This document shows positions 37,950 to 46,572 of a stretch of 64,000 nt of DNA, in pieces. This DNA is from JAOUEA01 sp963797635. GTDB lineage: Bacteria > Actinomycetota > UBA4738 > HRBIN12. Where the stretch lies: assembly GCA_963797635.1 (NCBI GenBank), contig CAWCPZ010000011.1, forward strand, positions 558,001-622,000, given 5' to 3'. How positions within the stretch are numbered: position 1 is the first letter of the stretch; each line of letters opens with the position of its first letter. The notes beneath the pieces are model-generated. The model saw nothing but the letters and a program-made list of their open reading frames with translations, was not told where the DNA came from and made no database searches. The position numbers and the translations under genes were made by a program.

Positions 37950-40478
37950 CTACGAGGAGAAGTGCGCCGTCAGGTCCGGCGTGGCGCGCAGGCGAAGGGC
38001 GGCCGCTATCCGCTGGCGCTCCAGCATCTGCTGCAGGGTCTTGGCCGACTGCGGGATCGGGTGGCGTTCGAAGAAGGCAGCGGCCGCGGCCACGTCCTCG
38101 GGCCGGGAGAGGAACCGCACGCCGTCGACCATGCGGATCGTGAGTGAGGACGGGAAGCGCGAGACGAGATCGTCCCAGTGTTCCGTGAGGAAGGTCCAGG
38201 AGCGCGGTCCCAGGTCGCGGTTCGTGCCGGCGAACGCCACCACGAAGGGGGCGTTCTGGGAGCGGATGTCGTCGCCGAGCGTCGCGGCGAGCGTGCGATC
38301 CATCAGCGCCGGGTCGCGGAAGAGCGGCAGCGCGATCAGGTAGCGCAGCTGCTCCTGCGGCGTGGGCGCATCGCGATAGGCCTCCCAGAAGCGCTCGTAG
38401 TCGTCGGCATCGCCGGCCACCGCCACGACGTTGACCGCGGCCGCCGCCAGCGCGGGATCGACGGGCTTGCCGGCACGGGCCTCGCCTTCGAATTCACGCG
38501 CGGCGGCTTCAGCGTTGGGATCGGCGCCCAGCACACCGAGACCCTGCAGGAGCGCTCCGCGCAGCGCGCGCGTGAGATCGGCGTCCTCTTCCCGAGCCTC
38601 CCAGCCGAGGCGATCCATGGCGGGGGCCACCAAGCCACGGACGAACCCGCGGAACCGCTCACGGGCCTCGCCTTCCACGAAGCGGTCGCACCAGCCGAGG
38701 CCGGCCATCAACGCCTGCCACACGGCCAGATCGTCTTCATCCTGGAACCCCGCCGCGAACCGGACGAACGCCGATGCATCGGCGGCTCCGGAACTCACGG
38801 CGGCCCAGTGGTCGTCGACCAGCCCGTACCGTTCGAGGGGCGAGACCTCGGACAAGCGCCCGGTGAGGCGGTCCAGGAGATCTCCGTCGTAGCGCACGCG
38901 GACGAAGCTGCTCGCGCCCGCGTTCGCCACCATGGCGGCGTCAGGATCTGCCGGCGAGCTGACGCCCCCCGCGGGAACCAGCACGGAGCGCTCCTCGCCG
39001 CCGAGCTCGCGCACCCGCAGCGGCACGTCCCAGGTGGTGACGTCATCGGCTCCATCGGCCAGGAACCGACGCTGAGCGATCCGGACGCCCTCATCGTCGG
39101 GCGAGACGGTCAGGAGCGGGTAGCCGCCCTGCCAGATCCACTGGTCCATGATCCGGCGGACGGGTTCGCCGCTGGCCTCCTCGAGCGCGTTCCACAGGTC
39201 GTGGGTCTCGGTGTTGCCGTAGGCGTGACGCTGCAGGTACAGGCGGATGCCGTCACGGAACTCGTCGCCCCCGAGGTAGCGGTCGAGCATGCGCAGGGTG
39301 GCCGCGCCCTTCTGGTAGGTGAGCACGTCGAACATGCCGGCGGTGTCATCGGGCGAATGGACGGGGTACTCGATCGCGCGCGTGGCGTGCAACGCGTCGA
39401 CCTCCTTCGCGGAGGTGCACGCGCGGGCGAACGAGGACCAGCGCTCCCAGTCGGGCCGCCACGCATCGACCGTCACCAGCGCCATGAAGGTGGCGAACGC
39501 CTCGTTCAGCCAGATGCCGTTCCACCACCGCATCGTCACGAGGTTGCCGAACCACTGGTGGGCCAGCTCGTGGGCGACGACGTCGGCGATGTTCTCGAGT
39601 TCGGGTTGCGTCGCCTGCTCCGGGTCGACCAACAGCAGCGACTCGCGGTAGGTGATGCAGCCGGTGTTCTCCATCGCGCCCTGCGCGAAGTCGGGCAACG
39701 CGATCATGTCGACCTTGCGATCGGGATACGGGAGGCCGTAGTAGTCGGTGAAGAACCACATGGAGAAGACGGCGGCATCCAGCGCGAACTTCGTCAGATG
39801 GCCCTTGCCAGGAACGTAGACGACCCGGATCGGCACGCCGTCGGCATCGACGGGGTCGCTGCACTCGAGCCGGCCCACCACGAACGCCACCAGGTAGGTG
39901 GACATGCTCATGGTCTCGGCGAATCGGACGCGGATCCGGTCATTGCCCAGATCCTCGCGCTCCACCTCGGGACCGTTGGAGATGGCGGCGAGACCGTCGG
40001 GGACGATCAGGGTGATGGCGAACACGGCCTTGAGGTCGGGTTCGTCCCAGCACGGGAAGGCGCGCCGGGCATCGGCCGCCTCGAACTGCGTGGTGGCGAT
40101 CGTGTGGATGTCGCCGTCGTCGTCTGCGTAGGTGGAACGGTAGAAGCCGTGGAGTTGATCGTTGAGCTCGCCGCGGAACGCCAGGTACAGCGTCCAGGAG
40201 CCTGGATCGGCGGGATCGGCAAGGCCGAGCGTGGCGCGCTGCAGCTCCTCGTCGAAGGCGATGCCGCTCACTTCGATCCGGGTTCCGGCGGCGTTGGAGA
40301 GCCACCCGTTGTCGATCTCGAGGGCCAGGGCGTTGATGACGATCTCGTCGATGCGCTCGTGGACCTCGACGGTCACGGCTTCGGTTCCCGAGAAGGTGGC
40401 GGCCTCCAGATCGGGTTCGATCGTGAGGTCGTAGCGCGAGGGGATCACGCTTCGCGGGAGACGGTAGCGGTCCTGCAT
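37950..40478 (-). CDS. pepN: Aminopeptidase N (M1 family)
   Basis: 842 residues, intact. A cytoplasmic zinc aminopeptidase removing N-terminal residues from peptides. The exopeptidase motif GAMENTG is near residue 267, and the zinc motif HELAH with the downstream Glu in NEAFATF starts near residue 301. The C-terminal ERAP1-like helical domain fills the last 300 residues. Length and the opening PRSVIPSRYDLTIEPDLEAA fit the actinobacterial PepN group. It is divergent from the sigma-like gene across 116 bp. Confidence 0.95.
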   Translation of the reverse strand: MQDRYRLPRSVIPSRYDLTIEPDLEAATFSGTEAVTVEVHERIDEIVINALALEIDNGWLSNAAGTRIEVSGIAFDEELQRATLGLADPADPGSWTLYLAFRGELNDQLHGFYRSTYADDDGDIHTIATTQFEAADARRAFPCWDEPDLKAVFAITLIVPDGLAAISNGPEVEREDLGNDRIRVRFAETMSMSTYLVAFVVGRLECSDPVDADGVPIRVVYVPGKGHLTKFALDAAVFSMWFFTDYYGLPYPDRKVDMIALPDFAQGAMENTGCITYRESLLLVDPEQATQPELENIADVVAHELAHQWFGNLVTMRWWNGIWLNEAFATFMALVTVDAWRPDWERWSSFARACTSAKEVDALHATRAIEYPVHSPDDTAGMFDVLTYQKGAATLRMLDRYLGGDEFRDGIRLYLQRHAYGNTETHDLWNALEEASGEPVRRIMDQWIWQGGYPLLTVSPDDEGVRIAQRRFLADGADDVTTWDVPLRVRELGGEERSVLVPAGGVSSPADPDAAMVANAGASSFVRVRYDGDLLDRLTGRLSEVSPLERYGLVDDHWAAVSSGAADASAFVRFAAGFQDEDDLAVWQALMAGLGWCDRFVEGEARERFRGFVRGLVAPAMDRLGWEAREEDADLTRALRGALLQGLGVLGADPNAEAAAREFEGEARAGKPVDPALAAAAVNVVAVAGDADDYERFWEAYRDAPTPQEQLRYLIALPLFRDPALMDRTLAATLGDDIRSQNAPFVVAFAGTNRDLGPRSWTFLTEHWDDLVSRFPSSLTIRMVDGVRFLSRPEDVAAAAAFFERHPIPQSAKTLQQMLERQRIAAALRLRATPDLTAHFSS

Positions 40479-40594
40479 CGGAGCGGGAGCCTACCGCGAG
40501 AACCAGCGATGCGTCTCGAAGGAACCTTCGGGCGAGGATCCGGTCATCGTGGTCAGATTGGTGGGACGTCCGGGAGCACCGCGAGGGATGCCGC

Positions 40595-41983
40595 ATGGCT
40601 CACGACCGCGATGACATCGCCGATCCTCGCCTCTCCCTGCCCGAGGTCGATCCGGGGACCGAGTTCGAACTGTTCTTCGAGCTGGAGTTCGAGCGGGTGT
40701 TCGGCGCCGCCTACCTCGCGACCGGGTCGCGGCGAGATGCCGACCACCTGACCCACCTGGCCCTCCTGCGCACGTGGGACCGGTGGGCGCGGGTGCGCGA
40801 GATGGAACAGCCCCTCAGCGTTCCCGATCCGGGTGGCGCTCGACCCCTCGAAGATGCCCTGGCGGCGAGCCGTGGTTTCGGCCCGGGGGCGCCTGCACGG
40901 CGAGCGCAGGCTGGAGCCCTTCGAGGACGTCACCATCGACGACCGCGTCCGGCAGGTGCTCGAGACGATGCCGTGGCGACGTCGCGCCGCGATCACCCTC
41001 ACCGGATCCCTGCACCTCACGGCGGGCGAGGCGGGTCGCGCGTTGCGGATGCGCGCCCGTCGCATCCGCGAAGAGGTCGCGGCTGCATCCACAGACCTGT
41101 CCGCCGCGGTCGCCGACGACGAGGAACCGACAGAGCCTGCCGCGGTCCTCGACACCGTGCGGCTCGCCGCCGCCCCCGCCAGCGGCACGTTCGCCCGCCA
41201 CCAGTCGCTTCGACGGAGAACGCGGGACCGTCGCCGCGTCGCCACGGTGGCGTGCGCGCTGTCGCTGGCGGCCCTGGTGATCTTCCTCGGAACTCGAGGA
41301 TCGACCTCCGGAGCTCCGGCCGACGCATCGCCGACTCCCGTGCAGGGTGCGCTCGACGCCGGCACCTACCGCTTCCCCGACATCTCGGCCGCGGCCACGG
41401 TGACGCTCCCCGAAGGGTGGCGGGCCGGCGATTCGATCTGGGGTTCGGACGGCCGCGGGTTCGCCGCGGTGACGACCGGTCCCGACGGCGGCTCGGTGAG
41501 CGTGGCGGTGTTCGACCTCGCGCACCTGAACCCGGTCGACCCGGTGGGGCACGTCTACACGCAGACACCGGCGCGGCTGCGACAGTGGTACGACGGGTTC
41601 GACGCCGAGTTCGAACGCGAGGTCCGGCCCCGGTTGCGATCCGCCATCGCGGGCGTCGCCGACCGATGGCAACCCGGCCGGCCGCTGGCGTGGATCTTGA
41701 GCCAGGTGCCGCCGCGGACCCATCGAGGTGTCCGAGCCGATCATCGCCGACCGGCTGGGGACGCTGGCCTCCTTCGTGAACACCGGACCCTCGAGCGCGC
41801 TGTTCGGCATCACGGGCGTGGGCACGATCTCGCTGCGACCCGACGTGACCTACACGTTCTGGGTCCCCACCGACCCCGAACGCCTTCGGCACCCCGATCA
41901 TGGTGGGCATCGCTCGGGAAGCGGGTTCGATCCCCACCGCCGGCGAGTGGAAGGTGGTGGGATCGCTCGCCTTCGACGGTTGA
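40595..41983 (+). CDS. Degenerate sigma-70-like domain fused to a TM helix and an outer domain (three frame slips)
   Basis: About 462 residues after repair. Residues 1-80 look like ECF sigma region 2 (FERVFGAAYLATGSRRDADH, LLRTWDRWARV). The following 75 resemble region 4 (QVLETMPWRRRAAITLTGSL, AGRALRMRARRIREEV). Then come a basic linker, one TM helix (ATVACALSLAALVIFLGTRG) and about 220 residues outside, with a C-terminal GEWKVVGSLAFDG. +1 slips near 40835, 41715 and 41882. GAGGG precedes ATG 40595. A membrane-tethered sigma factor or sigma-derived sensor are both possible. The slips do not coincide with the domain joins in a way that would create the fusion. Confidence 0.62.
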
Positions 41984-42000
41984 ACGCGGTCAGTCGTTCA
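41981..42000. terminator. TGAACG-N8-CGTTCA inverted repeat at convergent ends
   Basis: Six-bp arms at 41981-41986 and 41995-42000 enclose both stop codons of the converging sigma-like gene and ilvE. It could form a short terminator-like hairpin. The half-site is the same TGAACG seen in the operator at 50375, so a binding site is not excluded. Confidence 0.3.
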
Positions 42001-42916
42001 CGTAGGTGAGCCAGTCCGGATACTTCGGGTTCTCGCCCTTGGTGGCGGCGAAGAACGCGGACTGGAGCTCCTTCGTGATCGGGCCGCGGTGGCCCTCACC
42101 GACCTCGCGGTCATCGACCTCGCGGATCGGCGTGATCTCGGCCGCGGTCCCGGTGAAGAAGCACTCCTCGGCGTTGTAGAGGTCGGTGCGGACCAGGTTC
42201 TCCTCGCGGACCTCGTAGCCGGCATCGCGCGCGAGGGCCATCGTGGTTTCCCGCGTGATGCCGTCGAGCGAACCCGCCTGGGTGGGCGGCGTGAACAGCA
42301 CGCCCTTGCGAACGATGAAGATGTTCTCGCCGGACCCGTCGGTGACGTAGCCGTGGTCGTTCAGCATGATCGCCTCGTCGTAGCCGGCCTTCAGGCTCTC
42401 GACCTTGGCGAGCACGCTGTTGATGTACTGGCCGGTGGCCTTCGCCGCGGCGGGCAGCGAGTTCTGCGCGTTGCGGCGCCAGCTGCTCACCTTCACCCGG
42501 ACCCCCTGCTCCAGCGCATCCTCGCCGAGGTAGGCGCCCCACGGCCACACCGCGATCGTGACGTTGACGGGAGACTCCAGCGGGTTCACGCCGATCTCGC
42601 CGTACCCACGGAACGCGAGCGGCCGGATGTAGCACGACTGCAGCCCGTTCGCGCGGATGACCTCCTTCGTGGCGTCCTTCAACGCCTCGGGCGAGAAGGG
42701 GATGTCCAGGTGGTACAGCTTCGCGCTGCGGTACAGGCGCTTGAGGTGCTCGTCCAGGTGCCAGACGGCGGGGCCGCGTACGGTCTCGTAAGCCCGGATG
42801 CCCTCGAAGACGCCGCTGCCGTAGTGCAGCGCGTGGCTGAGCACGTGGACCTGCGCGTCGCGCCAGTCCACCAACTCGCCGTCCATCCAGATCTTCTCGA
42901 CCTCGGTGATCGGCAC
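41990..42916 (-). CDS. ilvE: Branched-chain amino acid aminotransferase
   Basis: 308 residues, intact. Fold IV PLP aminotransferase catalysing the last step of Val, Leu and Ile synthesis and the first of their breakdown. Motifs: HALHYGSGVFEGIRAYET at the start, the PLP-lysine region AAAKATGQYINSVLAK, and EAIMLNDHGYVTDGSGENIFI with the phosphate-binding GSGENIF. The GTG at 42916 is preceded by AGGAGG at 7-base spacing. The stop lies inside a TGAACG/CGTTCA inverted repeat shared with the converging sigma-like gene. Confidence 0.95.
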   Translation of the reverse strand: MPITEVEKIWMDGELVDWRDAQVHVLSHALHYGSGVFEGIRAYETVRGPAVWHLDEHLKRLYRSAKLYHLDIPFSPEALKDATKEVIRANGLQSCYIRPLAFRGYGEIGVNPLESPVNVTIAVWPWGAYLGEDALEQGVRVKVSSWRRNAQNSLPAAAKATGQYINSVLAKVESLKAGYDEAIMLNDHGYVTDGSGENIFIVRKGVLFTPPTQAGSLDGITRETTMALARDAGYEVREENLVRTDLYNAEECFFTGTAAEITPIREVDDREVGEGHRGPITKELQSAFFAATKGENPKYPDWLTYVND

Positions 42917-43038
42917 CGTCGAACCTCCTGGTGTCGGCGGGCGCTCATCGGGTCGCCCGTTCGTGGCCCTCCAGGATAGCGGGGCGACCCAGGCTCGGCG
43001 AGCCCACGCACCGCCGCCACCCCGGGTAGGCTCAACCC

Positions 43039-43452
43039 ATGACGAGCGACCAGCCGGGGATGCGCGACCCTCACGATCCCGACGACCAGTACTCCCCGTC
43101 CGAAGGTCCCTCACCGTCGAACGACGACGCCGACAGCGGAGAGTCGCTCGAGTCCTACATCTCCGAGATGGACCACAGCCTGGGCGTCGACGACCACACC
43201 ACGACGTCCGAACAGATGGCCGGCGACACGATCGACGATCGCACCCGGCGGGAGCAGCCGCAGAACGACCGGCGCCACAAGCACCTCGACGTCACCGACG
43301 ACTCCGACGTGGAGGCCCTCGACCACGAAGCCGCCCTGGTCGGCGAATCCGCCGAGACGTTCGAGCCGGACGCCCCCGAGGTGGACGCGATGCACGTCGT
43401 CGACGATCTCCCCGGCGCCGTCGACCACCCCGACGACTACGTCGAGGAGTAG
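43039..43452 (+). CDS. Very acidic hypothetical protein
   Basis: 137 residues, intact. Dominated by Asp, Glu, Ser and Pro with few hydrophobics (PHDPDDQYSPSEGPSPS at the N-terminus, a VDHPDDYVEE end), so probably disordered. No signal peptide or TM helix. The middle has a weakly amphipathic ESLESYISEMDHSLG. No domain recognised. It is divergent from ilvE and converges on a methyltransferase. It has unbiased reading and G+C-rich third positions, so it is probably real, but its function is unknown. Confidence 0.6.
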   Translation: MTSDQPGMRDPHDPDDQYSPSEGPSPSNDDADSGESLESYISEMDHSLGVDDHTTTSEQMAGDTIDDRTRREQPQNDRRHKHLDVTDDSDVEALDHEAALVGESAETFEPDAPEVDAMHVVDDLPGAVDHPDDYVEE

Positions 43453-43457
43453 GCAGG

Positions 43458-44239
43458 TCAAGGCAGCCGGTAGACGGCGAACCGCCACTCGAAGGTCTCG
43501 GGTGGGATCTCGCTCAGCGGCCCCCAGCGGTCCTCGGCCCAGCGTCGGACCTCGGCCGCCGCGTCCTCACGCGTCGCTGCGTCCGGCACCGCCCACGTCC
43601 ATGAGAATCGGTTGCCCTCGATCGCCTGCATGAAGTGCTCGAGGTCGTCCCGATCCGTGATCGGTGAACCCGATGTCGGGGAGCTTCTGCAGCCCCAGCG
43701 AAGCGACCTCGGCGTCGAGCTCGTCCCACCCGTTCCATGCCAGGCCGGCGGGTTCGGTCGAGATGCCGGTGATCTCGGCGAACCGTGCCTGCATCTCCTG
43801 CCGGTAGCCACCGTAGGCGCCGAGTGCCGCGATGAACGTGCTTCCCGGGGCGAGGATGCGTTCGATCTCTCGCACGGCGGCCCGCCAGTCCGGGATCAGG
43901 TGCAGCACCCACCGCAGGTAGGCGCCGGCGAACGCGTCGTCGGCGAAGGGCAAGCTGGTCGCATCTCCCTCCACCAACGGGAACGGTGGGTGCACCACCG
44001 GCCTTGGCGAGGAGTTTCGACAACATGGGCCGGGAGAGGTCGACGCCCATCACGCGGACGCCCGCATCGTGCAGCGGAAGCGCCACCTGGCCCGTTCCCA
44101 CGCCGACCTCCAGGATGGGACCTGCGCCGCGGAACACCTCGGCCAGGGCCTCCGTGGTGAGACGAACGCCCTCCTCCGACAGCCCTCGGGTGGCGTCGTA
44201 GTACTCGGCGGCGCGGTCGAACGCGATCGAGTCGCTCAT
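43458..44239 (-). CDS. SAM-dependent methyltransferase, copy 2 (two frame slips)
   Basis: About 260 residues after repair. Paralogue of the next gene. Motif I ILEVGVGTGQVALPL, strand 2 VMGVDLS, then LVEGDATSLPFADDAFAGAY and WVLHLIPDWRAAVREIERIL. The C-terminal part FSWTWAVPDAATREDA matches the same place in copy 1. +1 slips near 43990 and 43665. ATG 44239 overlaps the stop of copy 1 (ATGA), so the pair is translationally coupled. The substrate is unknown. Confidence 0.82.
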
Positions 44240-45015
44240 GCCGCCCTCCGGTACACGCGCCAGCGGACGTGCTCCGAGGGGATCGGCCGGTCGAGGTCAC
44301 CGAAGCGCTCGATGGCCCACGCGCGCACCTCGTCCGTCGCGCGCGCGAGTTCATCGTCGGGAACCCGCCACGTCCACGACCAGCGCTTCGAGGGAACCTC
44401 GTCGAAGACCTCCTGCAGCGTCGTGGTCCGTTCGTACATCACCGGGACCTCGTCCTGAAGCGCCCATCCGACGAGCGCGAAGCCTTCGTCGAGCTGCTCG
44501 TCTCGGTCGACCGCCGTGAGACCGAGAGCGACGACCGCGTCGCCCAGGATCTCTCTGTATCGCAGGTAGGTTTCCCGGAAGGGCCCGGAGAAACCGCCCG
44601 GCTCGATCGCGACGGTTCCACCGGTCACCACCGTGCGATCGAGCTCGCGCAAGACCCCCATCCAATCCGGGATCAGGTGCAACACCCACCGCATGTAGGC
44701 GCCGCCCAGGGACCCGTCGGCGATCGGCAGCCGGGTGGCGTCCCCTTGGATCAGCGGCAGCGCGGGACCACCGGGCTTGGCTCGGAGCACCGTCATCATC
44801 TCGGCCGAGAGGTCGAGGCCGGTGACATCGACGCCGCGGTCCGCCAACGGAAGCGCGATCTGACCCGTGCCGACGCCGAGCTCGATCACCGGCCCGCGAC
44901 CGGGCATCACCGATGCCAGCAGGTCGACGATCGTGCGCAGCGCGTCCGGGTCCGTGACGCGGGTCTCGTCGTAGTACGCCGCGGCCCGGTCGAACGAGAC
45001 CGACGCTCCGCTCAT
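44236..45015 (-). CDS. SAM-dependent methyltransferase, copy 1
   Basis: 259 residues, intact. Motif I VIELGVGTGQIALPL near residue 42, strand 2 VTGLDLS, then LIQGDATRLPIADGS and WVLHLIPDWMGVLRELDR. A shared C-terminal WSWTWRVPDDELARA and WRVYRRAA also occur in copy 2, which shows tandem duplication. ATG 45015 overlaps the oxygenase-like stop by 4 bp. The three genes 45974 to 43458 therefore form one tightly coupled unit. Confidence 0.85.
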   Translation of the reverse strand: MSGASVSFDRAAAYYDETRVTDPDALRTIVDLLASVMPGRGPVIELGVGTGQIALPLADRGVDVTGLDLSAEMMTVLRAKPGGPALPLIQGDATRLPIADGSLGGAYMRWVLHLIPDWMGVLRELDRTVVTGGTVAIEPGGFSGPFRETYLRYREILGDAVVALGLTAVDRDEQLDEGFALVGWALQDEVPVMYERTTTLQEVFDEVPSKRWSWTWRVPDDELARATDEVRAWAIERFGDLDRPIPSEHVRWRVYRRAA

Positions 45016-45974
45016 GCGCCGCGCAGGAGTTCGTGCCGGGGGCGCTCCGCCTGCTTCGGCCGCTCGGGCCATCGCGTCACGGCGCCTTCCTGGTAGCCGA
45101 GCGCGATCATGCGGGTCTGCAGGTAGGGCCCGGCCTCCCACGCGGTGGAGAGCGGGCCGGGCCGGTAGCCACGAGAGGCGGCCGACCGCTGCAGCGATTC
45201 GCACGCGGCCCAGTCCTCACGGTTCGTGATGTCCCAGAAGTCCACGGCGTACGCCGGGTCGAAGCCGGGCCGGTCCCAGGCTTCGGGCGGGAACAGCCAC
45301 TCGCACTCGATGAAGCTCCGATCCGGGGCGAGCGCTTCGATCCGATGGGTCAGCACGTAGTCGGGGTGGGGGCTGATCAACAGGTTCGGGAAGACACCGA
45401 AGTAGCCCACCTCGCGCAGTTGGTTGCCCGTGAGTCCGGGGATCGGCACGCCGCCGGAGCGACCGTCCAACGACATCGTCTCGACGTCGTCACGCAGGTC
45501 CATGGGCCCGGCGACGAACAGGCCGAGCAGGTCGATCGAATACCCGCTGTCGGGCGGGGTCACCTTGCACAGCGCCGGGTGGATCTCCGAGCAGTGGTAG
45601 CACTCCTGGTAGTTCTCGTGGATCAGCTTCCAGTTCGCCGCGATCTCGTAGCTGTGGCGCGCCCCGACGACCAACCGCTCGGGCGTCCATGGCGCCAGGT
45701 GGTCCCAGAGGTTCCCGAACTGGTCCTCGAAGGCGATGCCGTCCGCGTCGCGTCGAGCGAACACCCAACCGGCGCGTTCGACCTGACCGGCGACCTGCCG
45801 GTGCGTGCCGGCGCGGCCCAGGCAGACCCACGAGGGCGCGAAGAAGTGCTCCTGCTCCCAGGCGAACACCTCCGGTGAGGTGTGCGCCGCCCCCGGCATG
45901 GCGAACGAGGTGCCGAACGGCCGCGTACAGCGTTCGACGGCCTCGGGATCGAGTGGCGCGGGCGTGCGATCCAT
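45012..45974 (-). CDS. Ring-hydroxylating oxygenase alpha-subunit catalytic domain lacking the Rieske domain
   Basis: 320 residues, no frame slip. The C-terminal catalytic domain is clear: NWKLIHENYQECYHCSEIHP with the two iron-binding His residues, followed by IDLLGLFVAGPM and a distal Asp-rich DFWDITNREDW. The N-terminal flank PSWVCLGRAGTHRQVAGQVE is the strand that normally precedes the Rieske fold. The next residues AGWVFARRDADG are the strand that normally follows it. The CxH...CxxH cluster and about 90-100 residues between are missing, in frame. Without it an external electron donor would be needed. Either an assembly or real deletion, or a Rieske-free variant. Start chosen at 45974 for RBS spacing. 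Confidence 0.78.
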   Translation of the reverse strand: MDRTPAPLDPEAVERCTRPFGTSFAMPGAAHTSPEVFAWEQEHFFAPSWVCLGRAGTHRQVAGQVERAGWVFARRDADGIAFEDQFGNLWDHLAPWTPERLVVGARHSYEIAANWKLIHENYQECYHCSEIHPALCKVTPPDSGYSIDLLGLFVAGPMDLRDDVETMSLDGRSGGVPIPGLTGNQLREVGYFGVFPNLLISPHPDYVLTHRIEALAPDRSFIECEWLFPPEAWDRPGFDPAYAVDFWDITNREDWAACESLQRSAASRGYRPGPLSTAWEAGPYLQTRMIALGYQEGAVTRWPERPKQAERPRHELLRGA

Positions 45975-46022
45975 GGCAGCCAGCATCCCTCGCAGAGCCC
46001 GGTCGCCGCAACCAGCGAACGG

Positions 46023-46565
46023 TCAGTTCATCGCTGGGTCGTCGGGCATCAGGCGCAGCATGTCGAAGTCTCGGCCCTTGCGGCGGAGCACATCGGCCCA
46101 CAGGCGGCCGGGCTCCGGATGGAACACGTCGTCGGGGATCGCCGGCTCGACCAACCAGGAGTCCTCGGCGAGTTCGGCCTCCAGCTGCCCCGCGCCCCAG
46201 CCCGAGTAGCCGGCGAACACCCGCGCCCGGCGGATCGCCGTGACGATGTCCTCGTCGGCCTCCGGCGGCAGGAACCCGATCGAGCCCATCGCCAGGATCT
46301 CGGCGCGGCTCGGATCCACGAAGTCGGCCACCACGACCACGGAATCCGGCTGCACCGGCCCGCCCACGTGCAAGGGCTCGTCCTCGGTGACGAGGCCACC
46401 GAGCGGCGGCACGGCCTCGCGCACGGTGACCTCCAACGTCCGGTTGAGCACCACGCCGACCGCCCCCTCCTCGTCGTGGTGGCCGATGAGCACCACGGTG
46501 CGACGGAAGTTCGGGTCGAACAGCGGTGAGTTCGCGATCAGGAGCATGCCGGTGAGCGGGTCCAC
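46023..46565 (-). CDS. YqgE/AlgH-family protein
   Basis: 180 residues, intact. Starts GTG 46565 with DPLTGMLLIANSPLFDPNF, then RTVVLIGHHDEEGAVGVVLN, GGPVQPDSVVVV and the C-terminal GYSGWGAGQLEAELAEDSW signature. A widespread cytoplasmic family of unresolved biochemical role, named from an alginate regulator in Pseudomonas. It lies 7 bp downstream of the kinase gene, probably co-transcribed. Confidence 0.9.
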   Translation of the reverse strand: MDPLTGMLLIANSPLFDPNFRRTVVLIGHHDEEGAVGVVLNRTLEVTVREAVPPLGGLVTEDEPLHVGGPVQPDSVVVVADFVDPSRAEILAMGSIGFLPPEADEDIVTAIRRARVFAGYSGWGAGQLEAELAEDSWLVEPAIPDDVFHPEPGRLWADVLRRKGRDFDMLRLMPDDPAMN

Positions 46566-46572
46566 CCGGGCA

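Noticed and set aside
38178..40751. An 857-codon plus-strand open frame opposite pepN.
   Set aside because: pepN has GAMEN and HEXXH motifs and full family length. The opposite frame is Arg/Gly/His/Val-rich with no recognisable domain, typical antisense shadow.
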